Shown here piece by piece: positions 35,863-48,800 of a stretch of DNA of 64,000 nt. Each line of letters starts with the position of its first letter. Position 1 is the stretch's first letter. A program made the translations under genes and the position numbers. Location: positions 26,242,869 through 26,306,868 of the forward strand of contig CM038468.1 in the NCBI GenBank assembly GCA_021464415.1, read 5' to 3'. The notes below the pieces were generated by a model. That model saw nothing but the letters and a program-made list of their open reading frames with translations, did not search any database and had not been told where the DNA came from. This stretch comes from Lonicera japonica (lineage: Eukaryota > Streptophyta > Magnoliopsida > Dipsacales > Caprifoliaceae).

Positions 35863-38800
35863 ATGAAAAGAATTCAAAGATATTTCGGGAGATCTAGTGT
35901 CTCAAATCCTCCCAAAGAAGGCGGTTCTAGTACACAAGCTGCTATACCTAACTCTGCAAGACGGCGATCGTCGAAACGTCGTTCAAAACTCGAAAATGAA
36001 GGAGGTTCTAGTACACAAGCTGCTAGGCCTAGCACTGCAAGAAGGAGATCATTCGAACATCGTTCAGAGACCGAAACTGAAGGAGGTCCTAGTAATAATC
36101 AAGGTGCAAGTTCATATTCCCCTTTTGCTAATTATAAAAGGGTTGTTGACAATAGTGATCATATTTCTAAAATGAAAAGAACGCCTGAAGGTAATTTATT
36201 CTACATAAGGTCGACTTGGCATACTGCACGAAATCTGTATAAGGATTTAATAGTTAATCCAGAGGTACAAATGTTACTTGATAATACTGGATTGTGTGAT
36301 TATTTAAACGACAAATGCCGAATTCGGATCGTACTGTTGTTAAAGCATGTTGTCGACGTTGTTGGGACACCACCCATACATTCCACCTGCCTACGTGCGA
36401 GTTAGGTTTTACACCTCTTGACTTCACAATGTTAACAGGTACATACATAAAACTAAATTTAGTTATATTCATTTTATTTTTACATTTATATATTTAAAAT
36501 TTGAGTAAATACCACAAATGGCCATCCAACTATTATAAAAGTTTTAAATTGGTCACCGAATTAAGATTGGTTCCAACTTACCCACTCAATTATATAATTA
36601 GTTTTAAAATGGTCACTCCGTTAGATTTTGCTGTTAGATATTAACAGAGACGAGTCACGTGACACACACATGCCAAACTCAAGGGCTTTTTTGTCCTTCT
36701 CACTCCTTTCTTCCCTTTTTTCTTCAACCCCTCGAAACCCTAAAAATAGAAAGGTCCAGTTCTCACCACCACTGGAATGATGGAGTTATAGCCATCGGAG
36801 CCTCAGATTAACGGCGGAACTGAACCACTAGTGGTAGTTGTTTCCACCGAGAACGTCGGAGCAAAACGCCAACGTCGGAGCAAAACGCCAACGTCGGCCC
36901 AGCATTCTATTAGGGGATATCGGAAATCCACACTACGATTCTCACTTAAATCGGAGAAACAAGTAGTGGAAACAGCCTGTGAAAGTGAAGGGGACGAAGA
37001 GGGGCTTGATTACGAAGCGAGTGAGGTCCAATTGGATCTCCAAGGTCCAAGGTGAAGGGGATAAGAAATTTAGCGGCGATGAAGATGTTGATGATGGATT
37101 TAGGGATTTCGATTCCGATAGTCCTTTAAAAAAGCAGAGTCTGCTTAATTCGATGGATAATATGGATTTTGATAGGGATAGAGGGCATTATCAGCGAATA
37201 GGTGGTATTAGGGTTAAGGTTTCGGAGGGTAGAAGAAGAAGAAAGGAGTTAGAAGAAGTGGAAGAAATGAGTGAGAAAGACAAAAAAGCCCTTGAGTTTG
37301 GCATGTGTGTGTCACGTGACTCGCCTCTGTTAATATCTAACAGCAAAATCTAACGGAGTGACCATTTTAAAACTAATTATATAGTTGAGTGGATAAGTTG
37401 GAACCAATCTTAATTTAGTGACCAATTTAAAACTTTTATAATACTTGGATGGCTATTTGTGGTATTTACTCTTAAAATTTAGTAATGTATTGTAATTTTA
37501 AATTTTTTAATAGGAATTTCCATTGGTGGCGATAAATTACTGATTCCTCAAGTACATGATGACGCAGAATTAATGAGGAAAAATGGGACAATAGCTACTT
37601 ACTTTCCATTTTTCCTAGATGAAATAGAATTCGGAGCGATGAAAGGTTCTATTATCTCTAATTATCTGGGCAATGACGATATAGTAGAAGCTATTGGGGC
37701 TAAATCCGTAGTTAGATTATACTTATTCTACATTTTAGGGTATGTATTTTTTCCCATAGGTAATAGTAGTTGCCTGATTTTTTGGCTAAATTATGTCATC
37801 GATGTTGAAAATGTTGGGTGCTATGACTAGGGATCAACAATTTTGGCAAGAATGTATTCGGGTCTGAATGTTGCATCTAGAAGAAAAATTAAAAGCTTAA
37901 ATTTCTTTTGGCATCCAATTGAGGTACATATAAATATATTTTAATATGTATTGTCATTTATTTATATAACATTATAATTATATTGACATTTACGTTTATT
38001 AATACTTATTAATAAATTGCAGTTCTTTTTTTACGAGTACATGGCAACTCAATGTCCGCAGCTTATCTCCGAACAACCTCAAATATGGCCTAGAATCCAC
38101 CGATGGAGTTTGGACAATGTGGAGACCGCCAAAAATTCTGTGAGGTTCAATCTAAAAGTTGCGGACCAGCACTTGGAGATGCGGTCAATGCAGTCAATTA
38201 TTTGGCAATCATACATAAATGATATTGCATTGACGTTCCCGGTCCAAGTAATTTCGTTAAACCTCTCACGATGCTGGTATCTTTTACTTGATCCCCAAAT
38301 CGGGGAAAACTAGTATTTGGCCGAACGGCGCTACCGTCAAATATTTGGGGGCATTGTTATTCCTAAAGATCCTTCGAATAAAATGAGTAAGATCCCTTGA
38401 GATGTTTACGATCATTATGCCCAATATGATTGGGAACTATGTATTGTGTATCTATCTGAAGTGACAAAAGAACTTTATGAAAAATATTGGGCATATGTAG
38501 CTGGCGGTCCCTCATTACCACCAATTGGTAGAGGGGTTAATATCGACATTGTTGGATATGCGGCGTTGGTAGGCCGTGATGTTGAAATACCATGTACGCC
38601 ACACGAGGTGGTAGGAGGAGTTTATAATAGTCAAGGTGATTCATCCTCCGCACAAGCGTTGGCACCTGATTGGAGTTATACCTTTTGTACATCGAATTTT
38701 GAAACAATTCAATTGCCTTTGCCACGAGATAGACCTTCAATCGAAGCCCCGCCAGCTATGATGCAGTCACGGGGTATTTGGCGTAATGCTTACATTGACG

Positions 38801-38970
38801 CAATGAATTGTGCCAATCAATTAAAATATCAATTATTTATGCATTCCGCTGACATGGCATAACAATTAAAGGAGAAAGACTGTCAAATTTTGGAAAAAGA
38901 CGTAGAGATAGAATGGTTGCGTAATAACTCGCAATCATATTCGCAATGGCCTAACATTGATGATGATTAG
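35863..38970 (+). pseudogene. Plant mobile domain (PMD/MAIN-like) gene carried by the PIF/Harbinger element
   Basis: Three exons can be traced: 35863-36438, 37514-37923 and 38023-38970, with GT-AG introns (GTACAT... to TTTAATAG, and GTACAT... to TTGCAG). The N-terminus has a threefold repeat built on EGGSSTQAA.P..ARRRS. The core shows the PMD signature: LLDNTGL, then THTFHLPTCELGFTPLDFTMLTG in a shifted frame, then FFYEYMATQCPQ, RIHRWS and an IIWQSY block. The C-terminus is charged. Defects are a frameshift near 36310 and in-frame stops at 37828, 38311, 38398 and 38860. PMD proteins occur both as host silencing or development factors (MAIN, MAIL1) and in plant transposons. A Mutator-like element sits in intron 1. 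Confidence 0.8.
36503..37471. mobile_element. Pack-MULE-like element (969 bp) in the PMD intron
   Basis: Long terminal inverted repeats of about 200 bp (36503-36702 and 37271-37471), beginning GAGTAAATACCACAAATGGC, with a perfect 9-bp duplication TTAAAATTT at 36494-36502 and 37472-37480: the Mutator hallmark. The interior (about 36703-37270) is less AT-rich, has gene-like codon texture and an exact 19-bp tandem repeat (36856-36893 area, GTCGGAGCAAAACGCCAAC), and encodes acidic and Arg/Lys-rich peptides in two frames. It is probably a captured and rearranged host gene fragment of unknown origin. No transposase. Confidence 0.85.
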
Positions 38971-39270
38971 TTCAATTACGTCATTTAATTATGTTATTAT
39001 TGTTTACTTTGCAATGTTCGTGTCATAAGTAATGGAATAATTGTTCGAACCATTTCTTTATATAAATTATATATTATTAAAATCGCATATATTAATGTGT
39101 ACACTATCCTAGATTTAATTGTGCACGCTATCCCACCCAATGCATTGGACACACCATTCTACACATAATTTCTTATAAATGAACACATGTTCACACTATC
39201 TTTAAAAGACAATTATTCAATCTATTCCTAAATACTCTATTTGTTGTTAAATACTTTAATAACACTATAT

Positions 39271-40588
39271 ATGTCTACTTCAAGAGGTTTTTACGGCCAA
39301 GATACAATAGATGATGAAATTGTTTTGCTATCTCAGCAAATGGCAAACTTAAATAAAGATGATGATGATGATGATGAAGCTGTTGCATATAATGAAGGAA
39401 GGAGGCAAAAGGCTATATTTAATATTAATATTTCGGAGACGACTGAAGTCACTATAAAGAGATACAAATACCGACAAAGACAGGTTGCTCATTCAAGGCT
39501 GTGGAATGAGTATTTTGTAAAAAATCCAGTTTATTCCGAAACAGATTTTCGGCGTAGATTTCGCATGCGACGAACATTATTCAACCATATTTTGGAAGCT
39601 GTGGCGAACTACGATAACTACTTCGTCCAAAAACTCGATAGTTTAGGCTGTCTTGGCTTAAGCCCCCACCAAAAAATTATTACAGCACTACGACATATGT
39701 GTTATGGGGCATGCGCTGATATATGGGGAGAATACCTTGCAATAGGTGAGTCCACTTCAATAGAGTTATTAAAACGATTGTAATGCTATTATAATTGTAT
39801 TTGGCAGTGAGTACCTTAGAGCGCCTATGTCAGCAGATGTATAGTGTCTTTCAACTGAAAATTCTGCTCGTGGATTCCCCGGGATGCTTGGAAGTATTGA
39901 TTGCATGCATTAGACATGGAAGAATTGTCCAGTTGTGTGGCAAGGGTCGTATCGTGGTCATAAGCACACTCCAACAATTATATTAGAAGTTGTTGCGTCC
40001 TACGACACTTGGATATGAAATTCATATTTCAGTATGCCAGGTGTGAATAATGATCTTAACGTGTTGGCGAGATCAAATATTTTTGAAAATCTATTACATG
40101 GTAGATGTCCGTTAGTAAACTATGAAATAAAAGGCAATCATTATAATATGGGATATTATTTGGCGGACAGTATATATCCTAACTACGCCATTATTGTGAA
40201 AAGTATGAAAACGCCAAATTCAGAGAACAAAAAAGTATTTTCATCAGCACAGGAGAGTGTTAGAAAAGACGTAGAACGGGCTTTCAAAATTCTACAAGCC
40301 CGATTTGCTATCATACGATAACCGGGGAGATTATGGAACGAGGCGACTTTAAGCTCCGTAATGCAAGCATGTATAATACTGCATAACATGATTATTGATG
40401 ATGAAAGAAGAATTGATTGGGATTGTGAGTATGATCAAATTGAAGAACTTCCACCGTTACAGCGAGATCCTACAGTGGTCTTTAATAATTACATGCAAGG
40501 TCGCAATGAGATGACTAATTCTACCACGCACAATCGTTTGCGTGTAGATTTAGTTGAACATATTTGGGCACTACATTCTGAATCCTAG
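39271..40588 (+). pseudogene. PIF/Harbinger DDE transposase, frameshifted
   Basis: The ATG at 39271 opens an N-terminal part with an acidic stretch (DDDDDDE) and the typical RRRFRMRRTLFNHI, LSPHQK and YLAIGESTS motifs. The catalytic domain follows: the first Asp in GSIDCMH (about 39891), the second in MPGVNNDLNVL (about 40034-40066), the Glu in DVERAFKILQARF (about 40270-40308), then a C-terminal HNMIIDDER segment. A one-base shift near 39780, stops in the SIDCMH region and near 40017, and a stop at 40319 inactivate it. In an intact element this protein would cut and paste the element at TWA sites together with the Myb-like partner. Confidence 0.9.
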
Positions 40589-41133
40589 TTTAATATGTTT
40601 TAGAATTCGACTGTATTATTTTTCAGTGTATTTTCTGGCATGTTTCTACTAAAATGTATGTTTTTTAAGTTTTATGAGTTTTTGTATTTTGTATATTTTA
40701 AATGTAATGTGCTCTTTAATAATTGAATGCAATGTTTATCATTTGTAATTTAATTATCTTAATATATAATGTTAATTTATTATAATAATAATACCTTAAA
40801 CTTAAAATATTAAAAATATATATAATCTATATGGTCACGTGAAATGAATCATTAATATTCAAATACGTGTCATTAAAATTAAGTGTTATATCACTTGTAA
40901 CATCACTGAACATGTTAGTGTATTGTCAAGTCATCTCAGGAGACGTGTATGGCACATGTAGATATTTTCCATATTTTCTTATCCTTTCATACCTACTTTT
41001 AGATTGCGTTTTATCATAATATAGATTTTCCTTATCCATATTTTAGATTTTCCTTATCCCTATCTTAGATTTCTCATTAGGTTTTTGTCATCTATAAATA
41101 ATGCTCATTTTATCTGTAAAAATGAAGTAAGTA
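40589..41133. other. Spacer inside the PIF/Harbinger element
   Basis: AT-rich. Contains an imperfect repeat TTTTAGATTTTCCTTATCC (about 41020-41060). No gene seen. Confidence 0.5.
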
Positions 41134-41621
41134 GTATGGGTGAGGAAATAGAAGAGAAATGGAGGGAAATAATAGCAAGTTATGAAGAAGGTGGTAGGAT
41201 AAGCCCACATGTATTTGCAATAAAAGATCTTTGGAAATATCATTTGTCTCGCTGGGTTAAAAAGAAGATTAAATTGTATAGAACAGGGGGGAAATAGTGG
41301 GTAGATAATTTTTTCTGGAAATATGTCCCAACAGAGTTATTGTCAACTCTGTTGGAAAATCCTGAATTCGATCATAAATATCGATTACTGCCTTCATTAG
41401 CCGAGTAAACATCAATTTTTGTGCTTCTACAACGACGAGCTGAAGAACTTAGAAGGCGTGCGGAACACCAAAGAGAACTAAGGCGTATAAATCCAGGTTT
41501 AATATTTAATGAGGATATTTTTTATCGAGATTGGGAAGATCACGCGTTTGAAGAATATGAAATTGAAGAATCAAAAACCTATCCAGACGATGTTTCTTCA
41601 TCAGACGAAGGTGACGAATAA
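41134..41621 (+). pseudogene. Unknown third ORF of the PIF/Harbinger element
   Basis: One continuous reading frame from ATG 41134 to 41621 (about 162 codons), interrupted by TAG at 41295-41297 and TAA at 41406-41408. The product starts MGEEIEEKWREIIASYEEGG, has a basic middle with repeated RRAEELRRRAEHQRELRR heptad-like character (probable coiled coil) and ends in an acidic tail (SSDEGDE). I do not recognise the family. It converges with the Myb-like gene on the opposite strand, leaving about 190 bp between them. Confidence 0.5.
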
Positions 41622-42057
41622 TTATTATTAATTTTATGTAAGGTGAAACCTTTATGAAGCTTTTATGTATGTTTTATGAAAAAATGTGCTGTATATTACT
41701 TTGTTAATCCGTATGAAATGAAAATCGATATTTATTTCATTAAAAGTTCACAACAGAAATACATTAAAATAACATCGAGAAAAACATTAAATGAAAGCAT
41801 AAAAAAAACACCACTCAGAAGTATTGATTGCCCAGATTGAACTGTGATGATTGTTGGTGTCTTCGATTTAGAAACTCTTGAAGACGATAATTGTACAACT
41901 CCCGTTGTTGATCATTCATACGCGTTAAATCCATTGACATTAACGCATTTTCTTCAGCAAGATCAACTTCTCTGTTTCGCCTTGCCTCGTCACGGATATT
42001 TCTTTGTCTTTCTTCTTCTTTGAAATTCTCTAAACAAGACTTGTGAAGGCGCATTTC

Positions 42058-43387
42058 TGAAAGAGATATGTCCTAGGACTATTCATAGATTATGATTTGT
42101 ACTTGGATATCTTATGCTTATTGTCATTAATAAAGTTTATTTCATTTTACTTTATATTCTCTAATAAATAATATATTAATACTAGTTCATCAAGTATGTG
42201 ACTTGATTGTGGGATGCTAGTAATGTTATAATAATATTATTTAAATGTCCCTAATGATTTATCAATAATCTAGGATCACATTGACATAATGATTAGAGTA
42301 TGGGTCAGTTGATGGCTATGTTCCACAAGTCATGGATATGGAGATATCAAGCTGAACACACTAATACTTGTTAGGGAACAAAGTATTGGACCGACCCGTT
42401 TTGGGGACATTGCGAGGAGTGTTATATAATGTCATCAGTGATGTTCACCATTAGTGATATCGTATTATCCTCAGACCTGAGATCGTCACGGTTACCAACA
42501 TAGGGATTAGCGTGTCAGGCATCATCAAACGTTGCTCTTGATGGGGTAATTATAAAGATGATGATCTAGCATACTATAAACTATGTAGAGGTATGTGGTT
42601 GATCAAGATGGGATTTGTCACTCTCATATAATGAGAGAGATATTTGGCCCCTTGATAAGTATAATTAATATTTGCATGGCCATGCACAAATGAGGTGTCA
42701 TTTGTATCAAATTAATTATACTTAGAGATCAAGAAATAAAGATTGAACTATACAAGAATGACACTTGCCTAGTCTTGTATTCAATCTAGATATCGGTTGA
42801 CAAAAGGATTTAATATGTGGAATATCAATTTAATGTTGTATCGTTTTAACCTTTATACCCTTTAGGTAGTAGTAATGTTTTACTAGAGACCGCTTACTAT
42901 TCGTATAATAAAACGGGCTTTTAATTATACTGCCAAAGAGTATAAACCTACGGGGTCGCACACCAAAACGAGTTGGATCAAAACGAATTGAAAACGGGCC
43001 AAGTTGGACTTGGGCCTAATTCGTTTTGTTGCTTAGGGTTTCTCACTAGGGTTCCCCTTTAAAAGGGAATCGTTGTTCTTCTTGGCCGTCTAAGGTGAGT
43101 TATAGAGGTAAAAAACGAAATAGGTGTGAGAACCCTAAAGGCGCTAGTACACCAAGCAAGGATCTCATCTCGTTCGTGTGTGCATACCGTAGAGGCGTTG
43201 TATTTTCGACACTAGAACAACAACAACAACAGAAGGTTCTATCCACTGTGTTCATCACCTTTAATTCGAAATCTCATACAAGGTATGTCTTCTATCGATT
43301 TTTATTGAACAGTATAGATCCTAGAGTTTAATGATTAGTGCAGAAATTAGTGTATGTGATGCATGATTACTGCCCTAATTCCCTACA
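42058..43387 (+). repeat. 5' LTR of the copia element
   Basis: 1330 bp, TG...CA. Differs from the 3' LTR by scattered substitutions and small indels, for example an extra CAA-rich stretch near 43220. Confidence 0.95.
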
Positions 43388-44814
43388 GTGGTATCAGAGG
43401 GAGGTTTTATTGTTCTTTAATTTTCGATTATGATTATTGTCGTTTTATAACATGAAGATATGTTCCTGTTTAATTTCGATTAATATCGTATTCGGATTAC
43501 TGTATCATGCTAGGTTTTATTAATATCGATTAATGAGTTAATCATTTTCTATAGCATGTTTTTGTTTTTGTCAATCAGTTTACATATACGATGTGTCTTT
43601 TTATAATCTGATTAATAGAGATCTGATATGTCAAAAACGTGATTACTGGATGACTGTTATCGACATGTTCATGATTCTGTTAAAACAATTTCGATTAGGG
43701 TTCATGTTTTGGGATGTTATTCGATTAATATATTTATGCAATCATTATTTTAATTCCGCAATTATCATGTTTAGCATGTCAGAATCGTTCTGTTAGGGTT
43801 CTTCACGTTAATTTGATTAATGAGATAGGGCAGATTAATATGATTAATCTAGACGAATCTGTCTGATAAGATTAATGTGTCCCCCCCCCCCGGACCCCGG
43901 TTGGGGCGCTGCCCCTCGACCCCTTAATGTTTATTTAATAATTGATCAAATCCAATTTTTGCATTTATGAGTGTATGCAATATGTTGTGTTATGGGATAA
44001 TACTAACTTGCAGGATTATAATTAATAGTGATATAGTATGGGCAAACTAAATACGGTTTACGTGTCGTCTTGTATTTTTGTAATATATAAATACGACCTG
44101 CGTGTCGTTTTGTGTTTTGCAATGTAATTTTATATTACTAGTCTCTTGTATTAGGCTGTACAATTTTTGTATATTACCTCGCATAGAAGATGGAGGATCC
44201 CTTATCAGAAGAAAAGATAGTCAAGAACTTTGGAGTGTCCAAAGCTACAAAGGATGGAGAGCAAAGTTAATTAGTAGCTTTAAATCTTTGGCCATGCTAT
44301 ATCACATATTTATTGCTTTATGCTTGTTTAAATATTCTGTTGTATAATTATGAGACTGCATAATTATGTCCCAAGAACAAAAGAAATTATTTGTGCTTTT
44401 CCAACACTGATAACTATTAATTTTATGATTATTATAGAAGACGCCTGCCAAAGCAGGGTTATCTTAGATCATCATAAATTAATAATATGGAAGTCGGACA
44501 TCCATAAGTCAGAAAAGTGTTGGTTTGATTTCACAAGGCCATCAAAACGGTTTTGGGCCTTGAGGCAAAGTGTTGAGAAGCCGAAACGTAAGATGTAAAA
44601 CTCAACAAACCAAGAGTTGCATCGAATGTAATTAACAAATGTTACTTACCTAATTAACAAAGTTTTAAGTGAAAAGCCAAAGCTTTCTTAATACCTTGTG
44701 TAATATGGATCTTGGACCTACTATGTCCTATTAGGACGATTGCATGTAAGACATAGTAGGAATTTTTAAAATAAGCATATTAAATGTTTGTATATGTTAT
44801 TTTGCTGTAGATAG
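43388..44814 (+). other. Copia primer-binding site and long leader
   Basis: The primer-binding site at 43389-43399 is followed by about 1.4 kb without a conserved frame before the gag ATG. It includes a poly-C run near 43881-43890. This is a long leader for a copia element. Confidence 0.7.
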
Positions 44815-47800
44815 ATGACGAACAATAACACAACCGCTTTTTCGTTGCGATCTGTCCTTGAGAAGGAAAAACTAAATACAACCAACTTCCTAGACTGGTT
44901 TAGGAATCTGAGAACTGTTCTCAAGCAGGAGAGGAAAGATTATGTCCTCGAAAATGCTATTCCTGAAGAACCGGCAGCTAATGCCCCTCGTGCACAGAGA
45001 GATGCATATCAGAAGCATCTAAATGATGATTTAGATGTTTCATGTCTCATGCTTGCTAGCATGAATGCTGATCTGCAGAAGCAATTTGAAAATATGAATG
45101 CTTTCGACATGGTTAAGAAACTGAAGAGTTTGTTTCAGGAACAAGCTCGAGTCGAACGCTTCGAGACTACTAAGTCTTTGTTTTCATGCAAGCTTCCCGA
45201 GGGAGGCTCAGTCAGTCCTCATGTACTCAAAATGATTAGGTACATTGATCACTTAGAAAGGTTGGGGACAACCATTAGCCAAGAGTTGGCCACTGATGTC
45301 ATTCTCCAGTCGCTACCTGAGTCATATGATGGTTTCATTATGAACTTCAATATGCACAGCCTGGAAAGGACATTAACTGAGTTGCATGGGATGCTGAAAA
45401 CAGCTGAGCAGAACATTGTTAAGAAAGGTAAGAATAATGTTCTGATGGTTCAAAAGGGAAAGGGTTTCAAGAAAGGTGAAAATGGCAAAGGAAAGTCCAA
45501 TGCCAAAGGCAAGGGTAAAGCTCCAGTTAAGAACTTGAACAACAAGAAGAAAAATTCTGAGCCCAACCCTAATCCACAAGCTGAAATAATATGTTTTCAC
45601 TGCAATGAAAAGGGCCATTGGAAAAGAAACTGCAAGAAATATCTTGACGACAAAAAGAAGGGACTAGCCCCTTCGTCTTCAGGTACTTACGTTATAGAAG
45701 TAAATGTTACTTCAGCTTCTTCTACTTCTTGGGTGTTAGATACTGGAAGTGCATCTCACATTTGTGCAAATGTATAGGGACTCAAAAGGAGTAGGAAGCT
45801 GGCTAAAGGAGAAGTGGACCTACGCGTTGGAAATCGAGCAAAAGTTGTCGCTCTAGCTTTAGGAACATTTGAGATTCCTTTGCCTTCAGGATTGATTTTA
45901 GAATTGAATAATTGTTACTATGTGCCTGCTTTTAGCAGAAACATTATTTCTATTTCTTTGTTAGACGAAGAAGGTTTTGAATTCAATTTTAAGGACAAAC
46001 GTTGTTTATTTTCTTTGAATAATATGCACTATGGTTTTGGACAATTATTGGATGGTCTTTATATTCTAAATCTTGAAATACCTGTTTATAACGTAAGTAA
46101 CAAGAGAATCAAGTTTGATGATTCGAATCCTACTTATTTATGGTATTGTCGTTTAGGCCATATAAATAAGAAACGCATGATGAAGCTCCGTAAAGATGGT
46201 CTTCTAAATTCATTTGATTTCCAGTCTTTTGAACGATGTGAATCTTGTTTATTGGGAAAGATGACTAAGAGCCCTTTCAATGGTAACAATGATAGGGCAA
46301 GTGATCTTTTGGCCCTCATTCATACTGATGTATGTGGACCACTAAACACAACTGCCAGAGGAGGATATCAGTACTTCATCACATTTACTGATGATTTCAG
46401 TAGATATGGTTATGTTTACTTGATAAGACATAAATCGGAATCTTTTGAAAAGTTCAAGAAATTTCAAAATGAGGTACAAAATCAACTTGGCAAGACTATT
46501 AAAGCTCTTCGATCAGATCGAGGAAGAGAATACTTAAGCCAAGAATTCAATGATCATCTTAAGAGTTGTGGCATTGTTTCCCAACTTACTCCACCAGGAA
46601 CACCACAATGGAATGGTGTATCTGAAAGGAGAAATCGAACACTGTTAGACATGGTTCGATCAATGATGACTTAGACATCTCTTCCAATATCATTTTGGGG
46701 ATATGCTCTTGAAACTGCAACGTTCACACTAAACAAATCTCCATCTAAGGCTGTAGAAAAGACACCTTATGAGTTATGGACTGGAAATGTTTCAAGTTTG
46801 TCTTTTCTGAACATTTGGGGTTGTGACGTTTTCGTTAGACGATTAATCACAACTAAATTGGAATCCAAATCTGATAAATGCTTCTTCGTAGGATATCTTA
46901 AGGAAACTAAAGGATATTATTTCTATAATCCAACCAAGAACAAAATGTTTGTAGCTCGGAATGGAGTTTTCTTAGAAAGAAAATTTATTTCCAAAGAGAA
47001 CAGTGGGAGCACGATACATCTTGAAGAAATTCGAGATGATCGTAATGATCTTAATGAAGAGCCTCAACAAAGTATGCAAATAGTTGTAGAAACTCCTAAA
47101 GAAGTTACAGTCTTATGAAGGTCAAATAGGCCACGTCGCGAACCTGAGAGATTATCACTTTTCGTCTCAGATGAGCAAGACATAGTGTTGTTAGACAACA
47201 ATGAGCCCTGGACTTTCAAAGAAGCAATGGAAAGCTCTAGTTCCGAGAAATGGCTAGAAGCTATGAAATCCGAAATGAAATCCATGCATGACAATCAAGT
47301 ATGGGACTTGGTTGACATGCCAAATGGCTGTAGAGCCATAGATTGCAAATGGGTTTTCAAAATTAAGATTGATAAAGATGGAAAGATCGATGTCTATAAA
47401 GCTCGATTGGTTGCAAAAGGATATCGATAAATCCATGGTATTGACTATGATGAATCCTTTTCTCTAGTTGCCATGTTTAAATCAATCCGGATCCTTTTAA
47501 GCATTGTCGCATATTATGACTATGAAATATGGCAAATGGATGTCAAAACTGCTTTCCTCAATGGATACCTTGAAGAGGATGTGTACATGACACAACCTAA
47601 AGGTTTTGTCGATCCAAGAAATGCTAACAAGGTATGCAAGCTTAAAAGATCCATATATGGTCTTAAGCAAGCATCTCGGAGCTGGAATCTTTGTTTCGAT
47701 GAAACTATCAAAGAGTTTGATTTCATAAAGAACGAAGAGGAACCTTGTGTATACAAGAAAACTAGTGGGAGCGCGATAGTCTTTCTGGTATTGTATGTAG

Positions 47801-48786
47801 ATGACACACTACTCATTGGGAATGATATTCCTATGCTTGAGTCTGTTAAGACCTGGCTGGGAAAATGTTTCTCAATGAAAGATTTGGGCGAGGCAACCTA
47901 CATATTAGGAATTAAGATCTATAGAGATAGATCAAGAAAACTAATAGGACTAAGTCAAAGTACCTACATTGACAAAGTTTTACGTAGGTTTAGCATGCAA
48001 GACTCTAAAAGAGGGTTCTTACCAATGACACATGGCACAACACTCAGCAAGCTGACTCAGTGTCCTCAGACACAAGATGAGCGAGATCGCATGAGTAGAA
48101 TCCCATATGCTTCGGCTATAGGTTCTATCATGTATGCTATGTTGTGTACTTGTCCCGATGTAGCATGCGCATTGAGCGTGACTAGCAGATACCAGTCAGA
48201 TCCAAGTGAGAGTCACTGGACCGCTGTCAAGAATATCCTCAAGTACTTAAGAAGAACTAGGGATATATTCTTGATTTATGGTGAGGAAGAAAAGTTGGTT
48301 GTAAATGGGTATACTGATTCTGATTTTCAATCAGATAAGGATGATTTCAGATCACAATCCGGTTTTGTGTTTTGTCTCAACGGTGGAGCTGTGAGTTGGA
48401 AGAGTTCTAAGCAAGCCACAGTTGCTGATTCTATAACAGAGGCTGAATATGTTGCTGCTTCAGAAGCAGCAAAGGAAGCAGTATGTATAAAGAAGTTTAT
48501 CACTGAACTTGGTATCATTCCTAGTAGCACCAATCCAGTAGATTTGTATTGTGACAACAATGGAGCTATTGCTCAGGCTCAAGAGCCAAAGTCGCACCAA
48601 AAGTCCAAACATATTCAGATACGTTATCACCTCATTCGTGAGTTTATCAGTAATGGTGATGTAAAGATATACAAGGTTCCCACATACGAGAATGTAGCTG
48701 ATCCTTTGACTAAGCCACTTTCTCAATCTAAACATGATCGTCATTTTAGTGCATTAGGCATTCGTTTTATGAATGAATGGTCCTAG
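44815..48786 (+). pseudogene. Copia gag-pol polyprotein with four in-frame stops
   Basis: One reading frame runs from ATG 44815 to 48786. Domain order is gag with a CFHCNEKGHWKRNC zinc knuckle (about 45591-45632), then aspartic protease (DTGSASH, about 45739). Next is integrase with its HHCC region (46138-46285) and DDE core (HTDVCGPL, SDRGREY), followed by reverse transcriptase (LYVDDTLLIG, about 47793) and RNase H (TDSDFQSD, TEAEYVAAS). The order integrase before RT is diagnostic of Ty1/copia. Stops are TAG at 45775 and 46672, TGA at 47116 and TAA at 47428. No frameshift was found, so decay is by point mutation only. Confidence 0.93.
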
Positions 48787-48800
48787 TAAAAGTGGGAGAC

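Noticed and set aside
36831..37353. Two overlapping frames as independent host genes
   Set aside because: They lie inside a 969-bp Mutator-type element and one runs into its terminal repeat, so they are captured or chance frames.
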